The notes under the pieces are model-generated. The model worked only from the letters and a program-made list of their open reading frames with translations. It did no database searches and was not told where the DNA came from. The translations under genes and the position numbers were made by a program. A DNA stretch of 6,080 nucleotides. Origin: Bryobacterales bacterium (GTDB lineage Bacteria > Acidobacteriota > Terriglobia > Bryobacterales > Bryobacteraceae). Location: positions 1-6,080 of the forward strand of contig PKZC01000155.1 in NCBI GenBank assembly GCA_003132905.1, read 5' to 3'. Positions within the stretch are counted from its first letter, which is position 1. Each line of letters opens with the position of its first letter. Positions 1-5,810 of this stretch are shown in pieces.

Positions 1-12
1 CTAACGCAATTT

Positions 13-28
13 GCGCTGCATTCAGCGC
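13..28. repeat. Short perfect inverted repeat downstream of the exonuclease gene
   Basis: A 6-bp perfect stem (GCGCTG / CAGCGC) with a 4-base loop lies about 40 bases past the stop codon of the exonuclease gene, read on the minus strand. It could be part of a transcription terminator for the capH-capP-exonuclease operon. No U-tract follows it in the minus direction, so a Rho-independent terminator is not well supported. Positions 1 to 66 hold no other feature I can support. Confidence 0.3.
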
Positions 29-66
29 CAAGCATTTCTGGACTGGGACACCGCACTTTTAGATAT

Positions 67-1467
67 TTAAGCCGAGACAGAAGCCTGGCGAGCGAGCAGA
101 CGATTACGATACGTGCGCAGCGAACCTTGGTGCTCTGCTGCCAGCTCGCCGACCATCACATCAAGTTCGGTCAATGCTTTCGGTATGGTCATCCAGGGAG
201 TTTCGCTCTCCCAATCGCCTCGAATGCGCCGGGCAATGTCGGCATCGATTGCAGCACGGTCTGTCTCGCTAAGTAGGTCGGGTCGCTCGAAATAAATGAG
301 CCTCCGCGCCAGCCGTCTGAACCGCCGGTCCGAAAATTGACTGGCTATTCCTGGCCGCTCCTCCCACGGGGAGAGATGAAAACGCCGGCTCAGTTCGATG
401 TCTTCCGAGGAGGGCCAACCCTTACCGTAGATCTGCAGCTCGACATGTTCGGACGGCTCGAAAATCCGCTCGGCGGCTACTGCCGCCGCAGTCAATCGCG
501 CAGTGAAGTCCGAATCGGACTGAATGCTCATGGCGGCCCGGACCAGATCCGACTCCTCCCGATGACCAAGGTGCTCCAGATCGAGCTCCCACAAAGGACA
601 TAGCAGCGGTGACGCGTTTGCCTTCACTCTCCTGACCGGAGACGAATACCCTTTTACGCGCTCGGCAAGATCGTCGGCGGCGAGGCGGCGCAGATCCTCG
701 ATGTCCGCTATCAGATCGAGGCAATAGTGAACGTTCGCATCGCTAGGACTGATGCCGATGCGCGTCAGCGGACGGACGCACCGCGTTCCCCCGAAGTTGT
801 CGAAATAGCCGAATGCAGGCTCCTCCCGCACGAATTCGACCACCGCGGCCTTTGACGCGAATCTGAGGAAGTTGGACCAAAGCTCCGGCGCATCCTGTCG
901 CACCTTCCGGCACAGCCGCAACGTCACATCGACGTCGGCCATCGCATTATGCGCCCGTCGCGCGGCGAAGCCGTTTGCTGCTGCCAGTTCGGCCAGCCGA
1001 AATATCGGCTTTCCGTCGTCATCTGTTGGTACGGAAAGTACGCCAGGTCGAAGCACCGCCACCGCGCGCATCAGATTTAAGACGTCGGCACGAGCGTTGT
1101 TGTTCGTATTTGTCAGAAAGGTCGGATGGAGGCACTGGTAGAACGCCTGCCGGAGAAACTCCTCGTCGAACCTGATCGAGTTGAAACCGAGAAACACCGC
1201 CGGCGACCACGCGGTCAGCGCCTTGTGGATCTCGCAGACCATCTCGTAGTGGGAGGGGCGAGAACCGTCGGTGATCTCCTCGATGGAAACACCAGTCAGG
1301 TGGAGCGCGTTCGGCGAAGGCACCACGTTGGAAAGCAATCTCGACCGTAGTTCGATCCGTTCGAGCTCATAGAGATTCTCGTCCGCTAGAACGGCGCCGA
1401 AATGGAGAATCTGATCGAACCGCTTGTTGAGGCCGGTTGTTTCGACGTCATAGATAACGAAACTCAA
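67..1467 (-). CDS. sbcB-like: Exonuclease I (SbcB) family 3'-5' single-strand DNA exonuclease
   Basis: 466 residues, close to the roughly 475 of E. coli exonuclease I. The N-terminal DEDDh (DnaQ-type) nuclease domain is intact: D7 and E9 in DVETTG, D101 in GFNSIRFDEE, and H173 and D178 in HNAMADVD. These are the expected metal-binding and catalytic residues. A stretch at about 140-178 (LRP, DDDGKPIFRLAEL, AANG, AHNAMADV) is diagnostic of ExoI rather than DnaQ or RNase T. The C-terminal part keeps the ExoI-specific region, including CLDL near 249 and QIYG near 345. The family degrades single-stranded DNA 3' to 5' in the cytoplasm, in repair and recombination. The start is TTG; an AGGTG Shine-Dalgarno lies 5 bases upstream, no other in-frame start precedes the motif, and the DEDD motif begins at residue 7. 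It is the last gene of the operon, 17 bases after the metallopeptidase. As an accessory copy beside CBASS its role is unknown. Confidence 0.93.
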   Translation of the reverse strand: MSFVIYDVETTGLNKRFDQILHFGAVLADENLYELERIELRSRLLSNVVPSPNALHLTGVSIEEITDGSRPSHYEMVCEIHKALTAWSPAVFLGFNSIRFDEEFLRQAFYQCLHPTFLTNTNNNARADVLNLMRAVAVLRPGVLSVPTDDDGKPIFRLAELAAANGFAARRAHNAMADVDVTLRLCRKVRQDAPELWSNFLRFASKAAVVEFVREEPAFGYFDNFGGTRCVRPLTRIGISPSDANVHYCLDLIADIEDLRRLAADDLAERVKGYSSPVRRVKANASPLLCPLWELDLEHLGHREESDLVRAAMSIQSDSDFTARLTAAAVAAERIFEPSEHVELQIYGKGWPSSEDIELSRRFHLSPWEERPGIASQFSDRRFRRLARRLIYFERPDLLSETDRAAIDADIARRIRGDWESETPWMTIPKALTELDVMVGELAAEHQGSLRTYRNRLLARQASVSA

Positions 1468-1472
1468 CGGGA

Positions 1473-1477
1473 CACCT
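1473..1477 (-). promoter_or_regulatory. Ribosome binding site fixing the TTG start of the exonuclease gene
   Basis: On the minus strand the sequence AGGTG sits 5 bases before the TTG at 1467-1465, inside the short gap after the metallopeptidase stop. No ATG or GTG lies in frame between that stop and the DEDD motif, so this site supports the rare TTG as the true start. Confidence 0.65.
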
Positions 1478-1484
1478 GCGGAAT

Positions 1485-2000
1485 CTAATCGGCTTCGCTC
1501 TGAAGACGAAGTTGTAGAGCCATTAGGCTCACACGGAATTTCTTGGCCAATCCAGCCAGCAGATTCTCGTCCTCGAAATCGAAATTCTTTCCCTCTATGA
1601 ACGCGGAAAGCAGCTCTCGCGGCATTAGCAATTCGGCCGCGAACGCGTTCGCTTCAATCTCATTCGAATCTGTACCGGTCGCCGAAACCAGATCTCGCCG
1701 GAGCGAACCTTTATCAACGTGCACAGCCATCGCCAGCTGCTCACTATGAAGATGTATGTGGGCCAATTCATGCGCCAAGGTGAAACGCTGTCGGTTCGGG
1801 TGATGAAGGGAGTTGATGCCAATCATCGATTTCCCATCCTTGACGAATGCCATTCCTGACAGCTCGTCGTCAAAGGGGGCATATTCGACCTTCACCCCGA
1901 GCGATCTTGCGATCCGCTCGATCGGCACAGGCGGCGCACGGACGCCGAACTCGTTGAGAAGCTTGCGGGCTTTCGCCCTCGCGTGCGCGACGTCATGCAT
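1485..2000 (-). CDS. capP: ImmA/IrrE-family zinc metallopeptidase, probable CBASS regulator CapP
   Basis: 171 residues, typical of compact ImmA/IrrE (COG2856) peptidases. The zinc motif HELAH is at 77-81 (H77, E78, H81). The family's second motif, EANAFAAELLMP, spans 116-127, and its first glutamate is the likely third zinc ligand. A short helical N-terminus (about 1-20) precedes the fold, as is usual. These enzymes cleave XRE-family repressors. In CBASS loci the pair is called CapP (protease) and CapH (repressor), and CapP is reported to be stimulated by single-stranded DNA. The gene starts 2 bases after the stop of the XRE gene; a weak AGCAGG lies about 12 bases upstream of ATG, so translational coupling is likely. 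Oddity: the protein has no cysteine, whereas a zinc-binding cysteine switch has been described for a CapP. A phage ImmA is the alternative reading, but no phage genes are present. Confidence 0.85.
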   Translation of the reverse strand: MHDVAHARAKARKLLNEFGVRAPPVPIERIARSLGVKVEYAPFDDELSGMAFVKDGKSMIGINSLHHPNRQRFTLAHELAHIHLHSEQLAMAVHVDKGSLRRDLVSATGTDSNEIEANAFAAELLMPRELLSAFIEGKNFDFEDENLLAGLAKKFRVSLMALQLRLQSEAD

Positions 2001-2002
2001 GT

Positions 2003-2326
2003 CTAGTGTTTGCCTGCTCTTCGAACGAAATATTCGAGTTGTGCCTTCTGCCGCTCGGTGACTGCGCTGCCGCCCGCGAAATTCACTGGCTCTGGAGAGT
2101 TCTCGAACGTCTTCGGAAGAAGGTCCAAGATCGAGTTCAACTGCAGCGCTGCGACGAGCTTATAGACGTGATGCAGCAATACCTTCTGCCGACCGGTCTC
2201 CAAGTTCGCTAAAGAGGCCCGAGTAAGCCCTATCAGCTTCGCGACTTCGGCTTGGGTGAGTTTCAGCTGCTTCCGCTGCTTGGCGGCACGCGAACCCAAC
2301 AGCCTGTAAATCTCCATGTCGGTCAT
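2003..2326 (-). CDS. capH: XRE-family helix-turn-helix repressor, probable CBASS regulator CapH
   Basis: 107 residues from the ATG at 2326. An XRE helix-turn-helix fills about residues 10-62: the run TQAEVAKLIGL at 24-34 is the first part and TRASLANLETG at 35-45 is the recognition helix and following turn. The C-terminal 40 residues are charged and less ordered-looking, where a CapP-type protease could cut and where a dimerisation segment would lie. It opens the operon and is divergent from the CBASS genes, the arrangement expected of a repressor of both. Start choice: the same frame stays open to an ATG at 2395, but the added 23 residues are hydrophobic, unlike an XRE N-terminus, and would place both inverted repeats inside the gene. 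I therefore prefer 2326, with 2317 also possible. None of these starts has a convincing Shine-Dalgarno. Confidence 0.82.
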   Translation of the reverse strand: MTDMEIYRLLGSRAAKQRKQLKLTQAEVAKLIGLTRASLANLETGRQKVLLHHVYKLVAALQLNSILDLLPKTFENSPEPVNFAGGSAVTERQKAQLEYFVRRAGKH

Positions 2327-2355
2327 CGCCGGCAGAAGAATCGCAATCGCTGAAT

Positions 2356-2367
2356 CTGTCAATACAG
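2356..2367. promoter_or_regulatory. Inverted repeat CTGT-N4-ACAG, possible CapH operator
   Basis: A perfect 4-bp palindrome with a CAAT spacer, the compact dyad form that small XRE repressors often bind. It lies 30 bases upstream of the preferred capH start. It overlaps TGTATT (minus strand, 2366-2361), the best -10-like element I found for leftward transcription, so binding here would give autorepression. The arms are short and could occur by chance. Confidence 0.4.
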
Positions 2368-2391
2368 CAAACAATCTTGTGCTTAACACAA
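2361..2391 (-). promoter_or_regulatory. Weak candidate promoter for capH-capP-exonuclease
   Basis: Read on the minus strand, TTGTGT (2391-2386) and TGTATT (2366-2361) are separated by 19 bases. Each matches four of six consensus positions, and the spacing is longer than ideal. Initiation just beyond would give a leader of roughly 30 bases to the ATG at 2326. This is the best pair I can see rather than a clear promoter. Confidence 0.25.
2377..2391. promoter_or_regulatory. Inverted repeat TTGTG-N5-CACAA, possible CapH operator
   Basis: A perfect 5-bp dyad with a CTTAA spacer. It covers the -35 element of the best rightward promoter candidate and the -35-like element of the leftward one, the position expected of a repressor site shared by both units. 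Its arms differ from those of the dyad at 2356-2367, so the two may not bind the same protein. Confidence 0.45.
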
Positions 2392-2411
2392 TCATTACGA
2401 AAATTTAATGT
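2383..2411 (+). promoter_or_regulatory. Candidate sigma70-type promoter for the CBASS operon
   Basis: TTAACA (2383-2388, five of six consensus positions) is followed after exactly 17 bases by TAATGT (2406-2411), which keeps the first T, second A and last T of the -10 consensus. It points toward the CBASS genes and its -35 lies in the dyad at 2377-2391. It would give a leader of about 95 bases before the small frame at 2515 and about 240 before cdnC. Confidence 0.4.
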
Positions 2412-2514
2412 AACCGAATGTCGACTCCTGGGTCCGGAACGGGCAGCCTGATGACACTCGCGAATCCTCGCGGGCGCCGGTGCTAAGCCTGGGCAGAAAA
2501 AGGTCGACGAAACA

Positions 2515-2664
2515 ATGAATTACTACGATCCGCTGCTCCAAGCCCGTCAGTCCCAGGTGGAGATCCTCGAAACCGTTTCTGGATCCAGGAGGCCAACGCC
2601 AAGCATCGGTATCAGGGCGTCGGGCATCTTCTGGTCGAATTGCGATCAGGAACTTGGGGTATGA
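2515..2664 (+). CDS. Small open reading frame overlapping the cdnC start, function unknown
   Basis: A 49-residue frame runs from ATG at 2515 to TGA at 2662-2664. An AAGG with a run of A before it lies 11 bases upstream. Its stop overlaps the cdnC start as ATGA, the arrangement used for translational coupling elsewhere in this operon. The protein begins MNYYDPLLQARQ and has no recognisable domain. Its first half (to about residue 21) looks protein-like, but its second half (SGSRRPTPSIGIRASG) looks less so. The cdnC frame through the same DNA reads more like protein (for example HLLVELRSGTWG just before the cdnC start). So this may be a coupling leader, a frameshifted remnant of an older gene, or chance. 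I do not recognise a family. Confidence 0.3.
   Translation: MNYYDPLLQARQSQVEILETVSGSRRPTPSIGIRASGIFWSNCDQELGV
2648..2652 (+). promoter_or_regulatory. Ribosome binding site supporting the cdnC start at 2661
   Basis: AGGAA lies 8 bases before ATG 2661. It decides against the in-frame TTG at 2640, which would add seven residues absent from the relatives I know and has no comparable site. Confidence 0.6.
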
Positions 2665-3626
2665 GCCGATTGCACGTTGATCACGCCGACATCGCCCGCT
2701 TCGCTGCTGAGCGGGTGAATCTGCCCAAGGACAAGGCCGACGAATACCGGGGGCAAGTCCGCCGGCTGCGGGACCGGCTGGAGACTTATATCTCCGAGCA
2801 TCCCGACTTCACCCTTAAGAAGATGATGCTCTCCGGAAGCCTCGCGAAGGGCACCGCGCTGCGCTCGCTGAATGACATCGACGTTGCCTGCTACATTAGC
2901 GGCGCCGATGCGCCGAAAGATGTGAAGGCGCTTCTCGAATATCTTGCCGAACGGCTGCGCAAGGCCTTCCCTAATTTCAGCCCCGATCAGGTTAAGCCGC
3001 AGACCTATAGCGTCACGGTCTCATTCAAGGGTTCCGGGCTGGATGTGGACGTGGTTCCTATCCTCTACGAAGGCGACAAGGATTGGTACGGCAATGTCGT
3101 GAGCCAAGAAGACGGCTCTCTCTTGAAGACCAACATCCCGTTCCATCTCGAGTTTATCCGCAAGCGCAAGACGGCGCAGGAGACGCACTTTACCCAGGTG
3201 GCGCGGGTCGTGAAATTCTGGACGCGCAAAGTGAAGAACGAGCAGGAGGGCTTCCGGTTCAAGTCGTTCATGGTCGAGCTCGTTCTCGCGCACATCGCCG
3301 ACGCCGGCGCTGACCTCTCCGATTATCCAGAGGCCTTGCAGCATTTCTTCACCTACATAGCCAAAAGCAATTTTCGCGAGCGCATCGTATTCAGCGATTA
3401 TTACAAGCCCTCGACCGTGGGCTCGATCACGGAGTTGGTCCAGATCATCGATCCGGTCAACGCTGCCAACAACGTGAGCCGGCTCTACACCGAGAAGCAG
3501 GCGAACGCGATTGTCGATGCCGCGCTTGATGCGGGCGATGCCATTGATGCAGCGCTGGCTGCGCCAACCAAGGGCGAGACGGTGCGATATTGGCAGCGGG
3601 TTTTTGGTTCCTCATTTCAGGTGTGA
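2661..3626 (+). CDS. cdnC: CD-NTase (cGAS/DncV-like nucleotidyltransferase), CdnC type
   Basis: 321 residues. The nucleotidyltransferase signature is complete: GSLAKGT at 59-65, the metal-binding pair D72 and D74 (NDIDV), and a third acidic site at D128/D130 (LDVDVV). A helical nucleotide-binding core follows, with FRFKSFMVELVLA at 199-210 and QIIDPVNAANNVSRLY at 261-276. The protein ends FGSSFQV. Much of this, including the YSVTVSF and QIIDP segments, matches my recollection of E. coli MS115-1 CdnC, which makes cyclic tri-AMP when bound by closed HORMA. The same product is inferred here, and the NucC effector downstream fits it. It acts in the cytoplasm as the alarm enzyme. It is the first core gene of the operon, with the HORMA gene 8 bases downstream. 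The start at ATG 2661 has a Shine-Dalgarno and fits the N-terminus MSRLHVDHADIARFA. Confidence 0.95.
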   Translation: MSRLHVDHADIARFAAERVNLPKDKADEYRGQVRRLRDRLETYISEHPDFTLKKMMLSGSLAKGTALRSLNDIDVACYISGADAPKDVKALLEYLAERLRKAFPNFSPDQVKPQTYSVTVSFKGSGLDVDVVPILYEGDKDWYGNVVSQEDGSLLKTNIPFHLEFIRKRKTAQETHFTQVARVVKFWTRKVKNEQEGFRFKSFMVELVLAHIADAGADLSDYPEALQHFFTYIAKSNFRERIVFSDYYKPSTVGSITELVQIIDPVNAANNVSRLYTEKQANAIVDAALDAGDAIDAALAAPTKGETVRYWQRVFGSSFQV

Positions 3627-3634
3627 TAACGAGC

Positions 3635-4150
3635 ATGAGCAGCAGCTACACTATTTCCGAAGCGACAACGTTCACCGTCACGCACGCGAGGCACATGGCC
3701 GCGAAAGTCGCGACGGACCTCAAGCGCATGCAGCGGCTTTACGGCTCGCCCAGCGATCTTGAAATCGCCAGCTACGAGACCGAGGTCGTCGAGTTGCTGA
3801 AGGCAGGCTACCTTGGCAAGGTCACCTACGGCTTTTGGCGCGACGGCTCGTGGATCGAGCCGACCTTGCGCTATACCGCCCAGGACCTCGCGGGCATCGC
3901 CGCGAACAACGACGATCCCGGTCGCGTGCGGGGCGGCGCTGACATCAGCAACTCGACGTTCCATTCCTATCTCACCTACAGCGCCAAATGGGACCAACTG
4001 ACGGCCGATGATCGGACGTCATTCAAGCGGACCTTGCCGTATTTCCGCAGCGGCGCATCTGAGCCTGGCGTAAACGGCTACTTCAGCCCTGACCTGGTCT
4101 ATTCGGCGGGCGGTCAGGCTCTCAACCGTGACAGCGTACGGAGCTGGTGA
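3635..4150 (+). CDS. cap7: Bacterial HORMA-domain CBASS activator (Cap7)
   Basis: 171 residues, the usual size of single-domain bacterial HORMA proteins. Recognisable family segments are THARHMAAKVATDLKRMQ at 16-33, the central strand region KVTYGF and LRYTA at about 62-82, and the C-terminal safety-belt region with NGYF at 147-150 and VYSAGGQALNRDSVRSW at 155-171. HORMA proteins switch between open and closed states by wrapping the C-terminal belt around a short closure peptide. In type III CBASS the closed, peptide-bound form binds and activates the CD-NTase, so this is the likely infection sensor; the peptide it senses is not identifiable here. The start is ATG 3635, 8 bases after the cdnC stop, with AGGTG about 11 bases upstream. 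A longer frame from 3590 would overlap cdnC and add a non-family N-terminus. Its stop overlaps the next start as TGATG. Confidence 0.93.
   Translation: MSSSYTISEATTFTVTHARHMAAKVATDLKRMQRLYGSPSDLEIASYETEVVELLKAGYLGKVTYGFWRDGSWIEPTLRYTAQDLAGIAANNDDPGRVRGGADISNSTFHSYLTYSAKWDQLTADDRTSFKRTLPYFRSGASEPGVNGYFSPDLVYSAGGQALNRDSVRSW
4140..4143 (+). promoter_or_regulatory. Ribosome binding site for the TRIP13-like gene
   Basis: GGAG lies 6 bases before ATG 4150, inside the end of the HORMA gene. Spacing favours this ATG over the in-frame GTG immediately before it at 4147. Confidence 0.6.
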
Positions 4151-5088
4151 TGAGCGCTACGACCAAACTCGACGATCTCTTCGAGCGGCGCATCGTCCTT
4201 CCGGACTTCGCCGCCCGCGACCGCCTTGCGGCGCTCGTCGGTCTCGATGACCAGAAAGCGCGGCTCACCAAGATTTTGGCGCTGCTGGTCAACCCCGCGG
4301 GCCTTGAGACGTGGGCTCACAAGCATCACCCGAAAATGAATGGCTTGCTAAAAACGATCCTACGGCGCCCGCCACTGGTCGTGCTCGCGGGCGATGTTGG
4401 CTCGGGAAAGACGGAACTTGCAGAAACCATTGGCGACGCGGTGGCACGTCAAGAAGGGATCGATATCACGCTCTTCCCCTTGAGCCTCTCCACGCGCGGA
4501 CAAGGCCGCGTTGGCGAGATGACTCAGCTCCTCTCGGCTGCATTCGACCATACACTCGCCGAGGCCACGAAGCTGAAAGCGGCTTCCGGCAAATCACGCG
4601 GCGGCATCATTCTACTGGTCGACGAAGCCGACGCGCTCGCGCAATCACGCGAAAACGTGCAGATGCACCACGAGGACCGAGCAGGGGTCAATGCCTTTAT
4701 CCGCGGGATCAACCGCATCGGCAACAGCGCGTTGCCTGCGGCCGTGATCATGTGCACCAACCGCCTTGGGGCGCTTGATCCGGCTGTACGCCGCCGCGCC
4801 GCCGACATTCTGGTCTTCCAAAGACCGGACGATGCACAGCGGCGTGCTTTGCTCAGCGGCCCGCTTACCGAACTCGGATTCTCGCCCGCGCAGATCGAAC
4901 AGATCGTCACCGCGACCGGCCCCCGAAGCCAGCCCGGATACGGCTTCACCTTCTCCGACCTCGCGCAGCGGCTACTGCCGGGTATTGTGCTCGACGCTTA
5001 TCCGGCGAAGGCGGTTATGCCCGCGCGCGCGATCGAGATCGCGAAGAGCCTCGTGCCCACGCCGCCCTTTGAGGAAAAATCCGTATGA
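4150..5088 (+). CDS. cap6: TRIP13/Pch2-like AAA+ ATPase, CBASS regulator (Cap6)
   Basis: 312 residues from ATG 4150 (313 if the adjacent GTG is used). The AAA+ core is complete: Walker A GDVGSGKTE at 81-89 (K87), Walker B IILLVDEAD at 153-161 (D158, E159), sensor-1 MCTNR at 201-205, an arginine-finger region PAVRRRA at 211-217, and a C-terminal lid with GYGFTFSDLAQRLLPG at 263-278. A short N-terminal substrate-recognition segment precedes it. Hexamers of this family unfold the HORMA N-terminus to release the bound peptide and reopen the protein. In CBASS this switches the CD-NTase off and sets the activation threshold. The gene starts on the HORMA stop (TGATG) and its own stop overlaps the NucC start (ATGA), so HORMA, remodeller and effector are translationally linked. 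Pch2-like identity rests mainly on context plus the motif set. Confidence 0.93.
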   Translation: MSATTKLDDLFERRIVLPDFAARDRLAALVGLDDQKARLTKILALLVNPAGLETWAHKHHPKMNGLLKTILRRPPLVVLAGDVGSGKTELAETIGDAVARQEGIDITLFPLSLSTRGQGRVGEMTQLLSAAFDHTLAEATKLKAASGKSRGGIILLVDEADALAQSRENVQMHHEDRAGVNAFIRGINRIGNSALPAAVIMCTNRLGALDPAVRRRAADILVFQRPDDAQRRALLSGPLTELGFSPAQIEQIVTATGPRSQPGYGFTFSDLAQRLLPGIVLDAYPAKAVMPARAIEIAKSLVPTPPFEEKSV

Positions 5089-5810
5089 GCTCGTGGTCGC
5101 TATCCCAACTGCTTTCGGGGCTGCACGACGACATCCAGCAGAAACTGGAAATTTCGCGCAAGTCCTTCGGCCATCCCGGCACCAAGGGTGACGCGAGCGA
5201 GTCCGTCTGGCTCGAAATGCTGCAAGCCTACCTCCCGCAGCGTTACCAAGCAGCGACGGCCCACGTCGTCGATAGCCATGGCAATTTCAGTGACCAGATC
5301 GACGTCGTTGTGTTCGACCGCCAATACTCGCCGTTTATTTTCAGGTACCAGGGCCAGACCATTGTCCCCGCCGAAAGCGTGTACGCCGCGCTCGAAGCTA
5401 AGCAGTCGATCAACGCCGCGCAGGTGCAGTACGCGCAGGACAAGGTCGCCACAGTTCGCCGCCTTCACCGCACGAGCTTGCCGATCCCACATGCGGGCGG
5501 CGTCTATCCGGCAAAGGCCTTGATCCCCATCCTCGGCGGCGTGCTGACCTTCGAGAGTGACTGGAATCCTCCGCTTGGCCCGCCCTTGGAGAAGTCGTTG
5601 AATAATGGCAATGCGGACGGGCGGCTCGACATCGGCTGCATCGCGGCCCATGGGCATTTCACATACGACGGGGCTGCCAAGCGTTACGTCTTCACGTCCG
5701 AGGGACGGCCGGCGACCGCGTTCCTGTTCAACTTGATTTCGACGCTACAGTTTAGCGGCACCGTTCCAATGATCGACATCCAGGCCTATGCGCGGTGGTT
5801 GGCTCAGTAA
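5085..5810 (+). CDS. nucC: CBASS effector nuclease NucC, cyclic tri-AMP-activated DNA endonuclease
   Basis: 241 residues, the same length as E. coli MS115-1 NucC as I recall it, and alignable without gaps by eye. The restriction-endonuclease-like active site is intact: D73 (QIDVVVFDR), E104 and K106 (ALEAK). Residues reported to line the cyclic tri-adenylate pocket are also at the same positions: R53, Y81 and T226. Family segments include KSFGHPGTKGDASE at 26-39, RRLHRTSLPIPHAGG at 125-139 and FSGTVPMID at 223-231. NucC is a trimer that binds cyclic tri-AMP, pairs into a hexamer and cuts double-stranded DNA, destroying the host chromosome before phage release. It is the last gene of the operon; a GAGGA at 5071-5075 lies 9 bases before its ATG, which overlaps the ATPase stop. 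Some relatives serve type III CRISPR loci, but no CRISPR genes or arrays are here. Confidence 0.97.
   Translation: MSSWSLSQLLSGLHDDIQQKLEISRKSFGHPGTKGDASESVWLEMLQAYLPQRYQAATAHVVDSHGNFSDQIDVVVFDRQYSPFIFRYQGQTIVPAESVYAALEAKQSINAAQVQYAQDKVATVRRLHRTSLPIPHAGGVYPAKALIPILGGVLTFESDWNPPLGPPLEKSLNNGNADGRLDIGCIAAHGHFTYDGAAKRYVFTSEGRPATAFLFNLISTLQFSGTVPMIDIQAYARWLAQ

Larger units (their letters stand above)
2327..2514. promoter_or_regulatory. Divergent control region between capH and the CBASS genes
   Basis: This stretch separates two oppositely transcribed units. Its capH-proximal part (about 2340-2411) is conspicuously AT-rich compared with its surroundings and contains two inverted repeats and candidate promoters. 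The part from about 2412 to 2496 is GC-rich and holds nothing I can assign. By analogy with described CapH-regulated CBASS loci, CapH is inferred to bind here and hold down the CBASS promoter until CapP cleaves it. Confidence 0.6.

Noticed and set aside
1485..2326. Reading the XRE and ImmA pair as a phage lysogeny module or toxin-antitoxin pair
   Set aside because: No phage structural, replication or integrase genes are in the window, and the divergent position beside CBASS fits CapH-CapP better. The phage reading is not fully excluded.
2327..2395. N-terminal extension of CapH from ATG 2395
   Set aside because: The extra 23 residues are hydrophobic and unlike XRE repressors, no Shine-Dalgarno precedes the ATG, and both dyads and promoter candidates would fall inside the gene.
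3590..3634. Longer HORMA start inside cdnC
   Set aside because: The added residues are a frame-shifted reading of the conserved cdnC C-terminus. ATG 3635 matches the N-terminus known for the family.
3617..3997. 126-residue minus-strand frame opposite the HORMA gene
   Set aside because: Antisense to a conserved gene, with no family features or ribosome binding site of note.
4311..4949. Long alternative frames on both strands inside the TRIP13-like gene
   Set aside because: They overlap intact AAA+ motifs, are rich in Arg and Ser as GC-rich shadow frames usually are, and resemble nothing known.
5100..5657. 185-residue minus-strand frame opposite nucC
   Set aside because: Antisense shadow of a strongly conserved gene in GC-rich DNA; no domain recognised.
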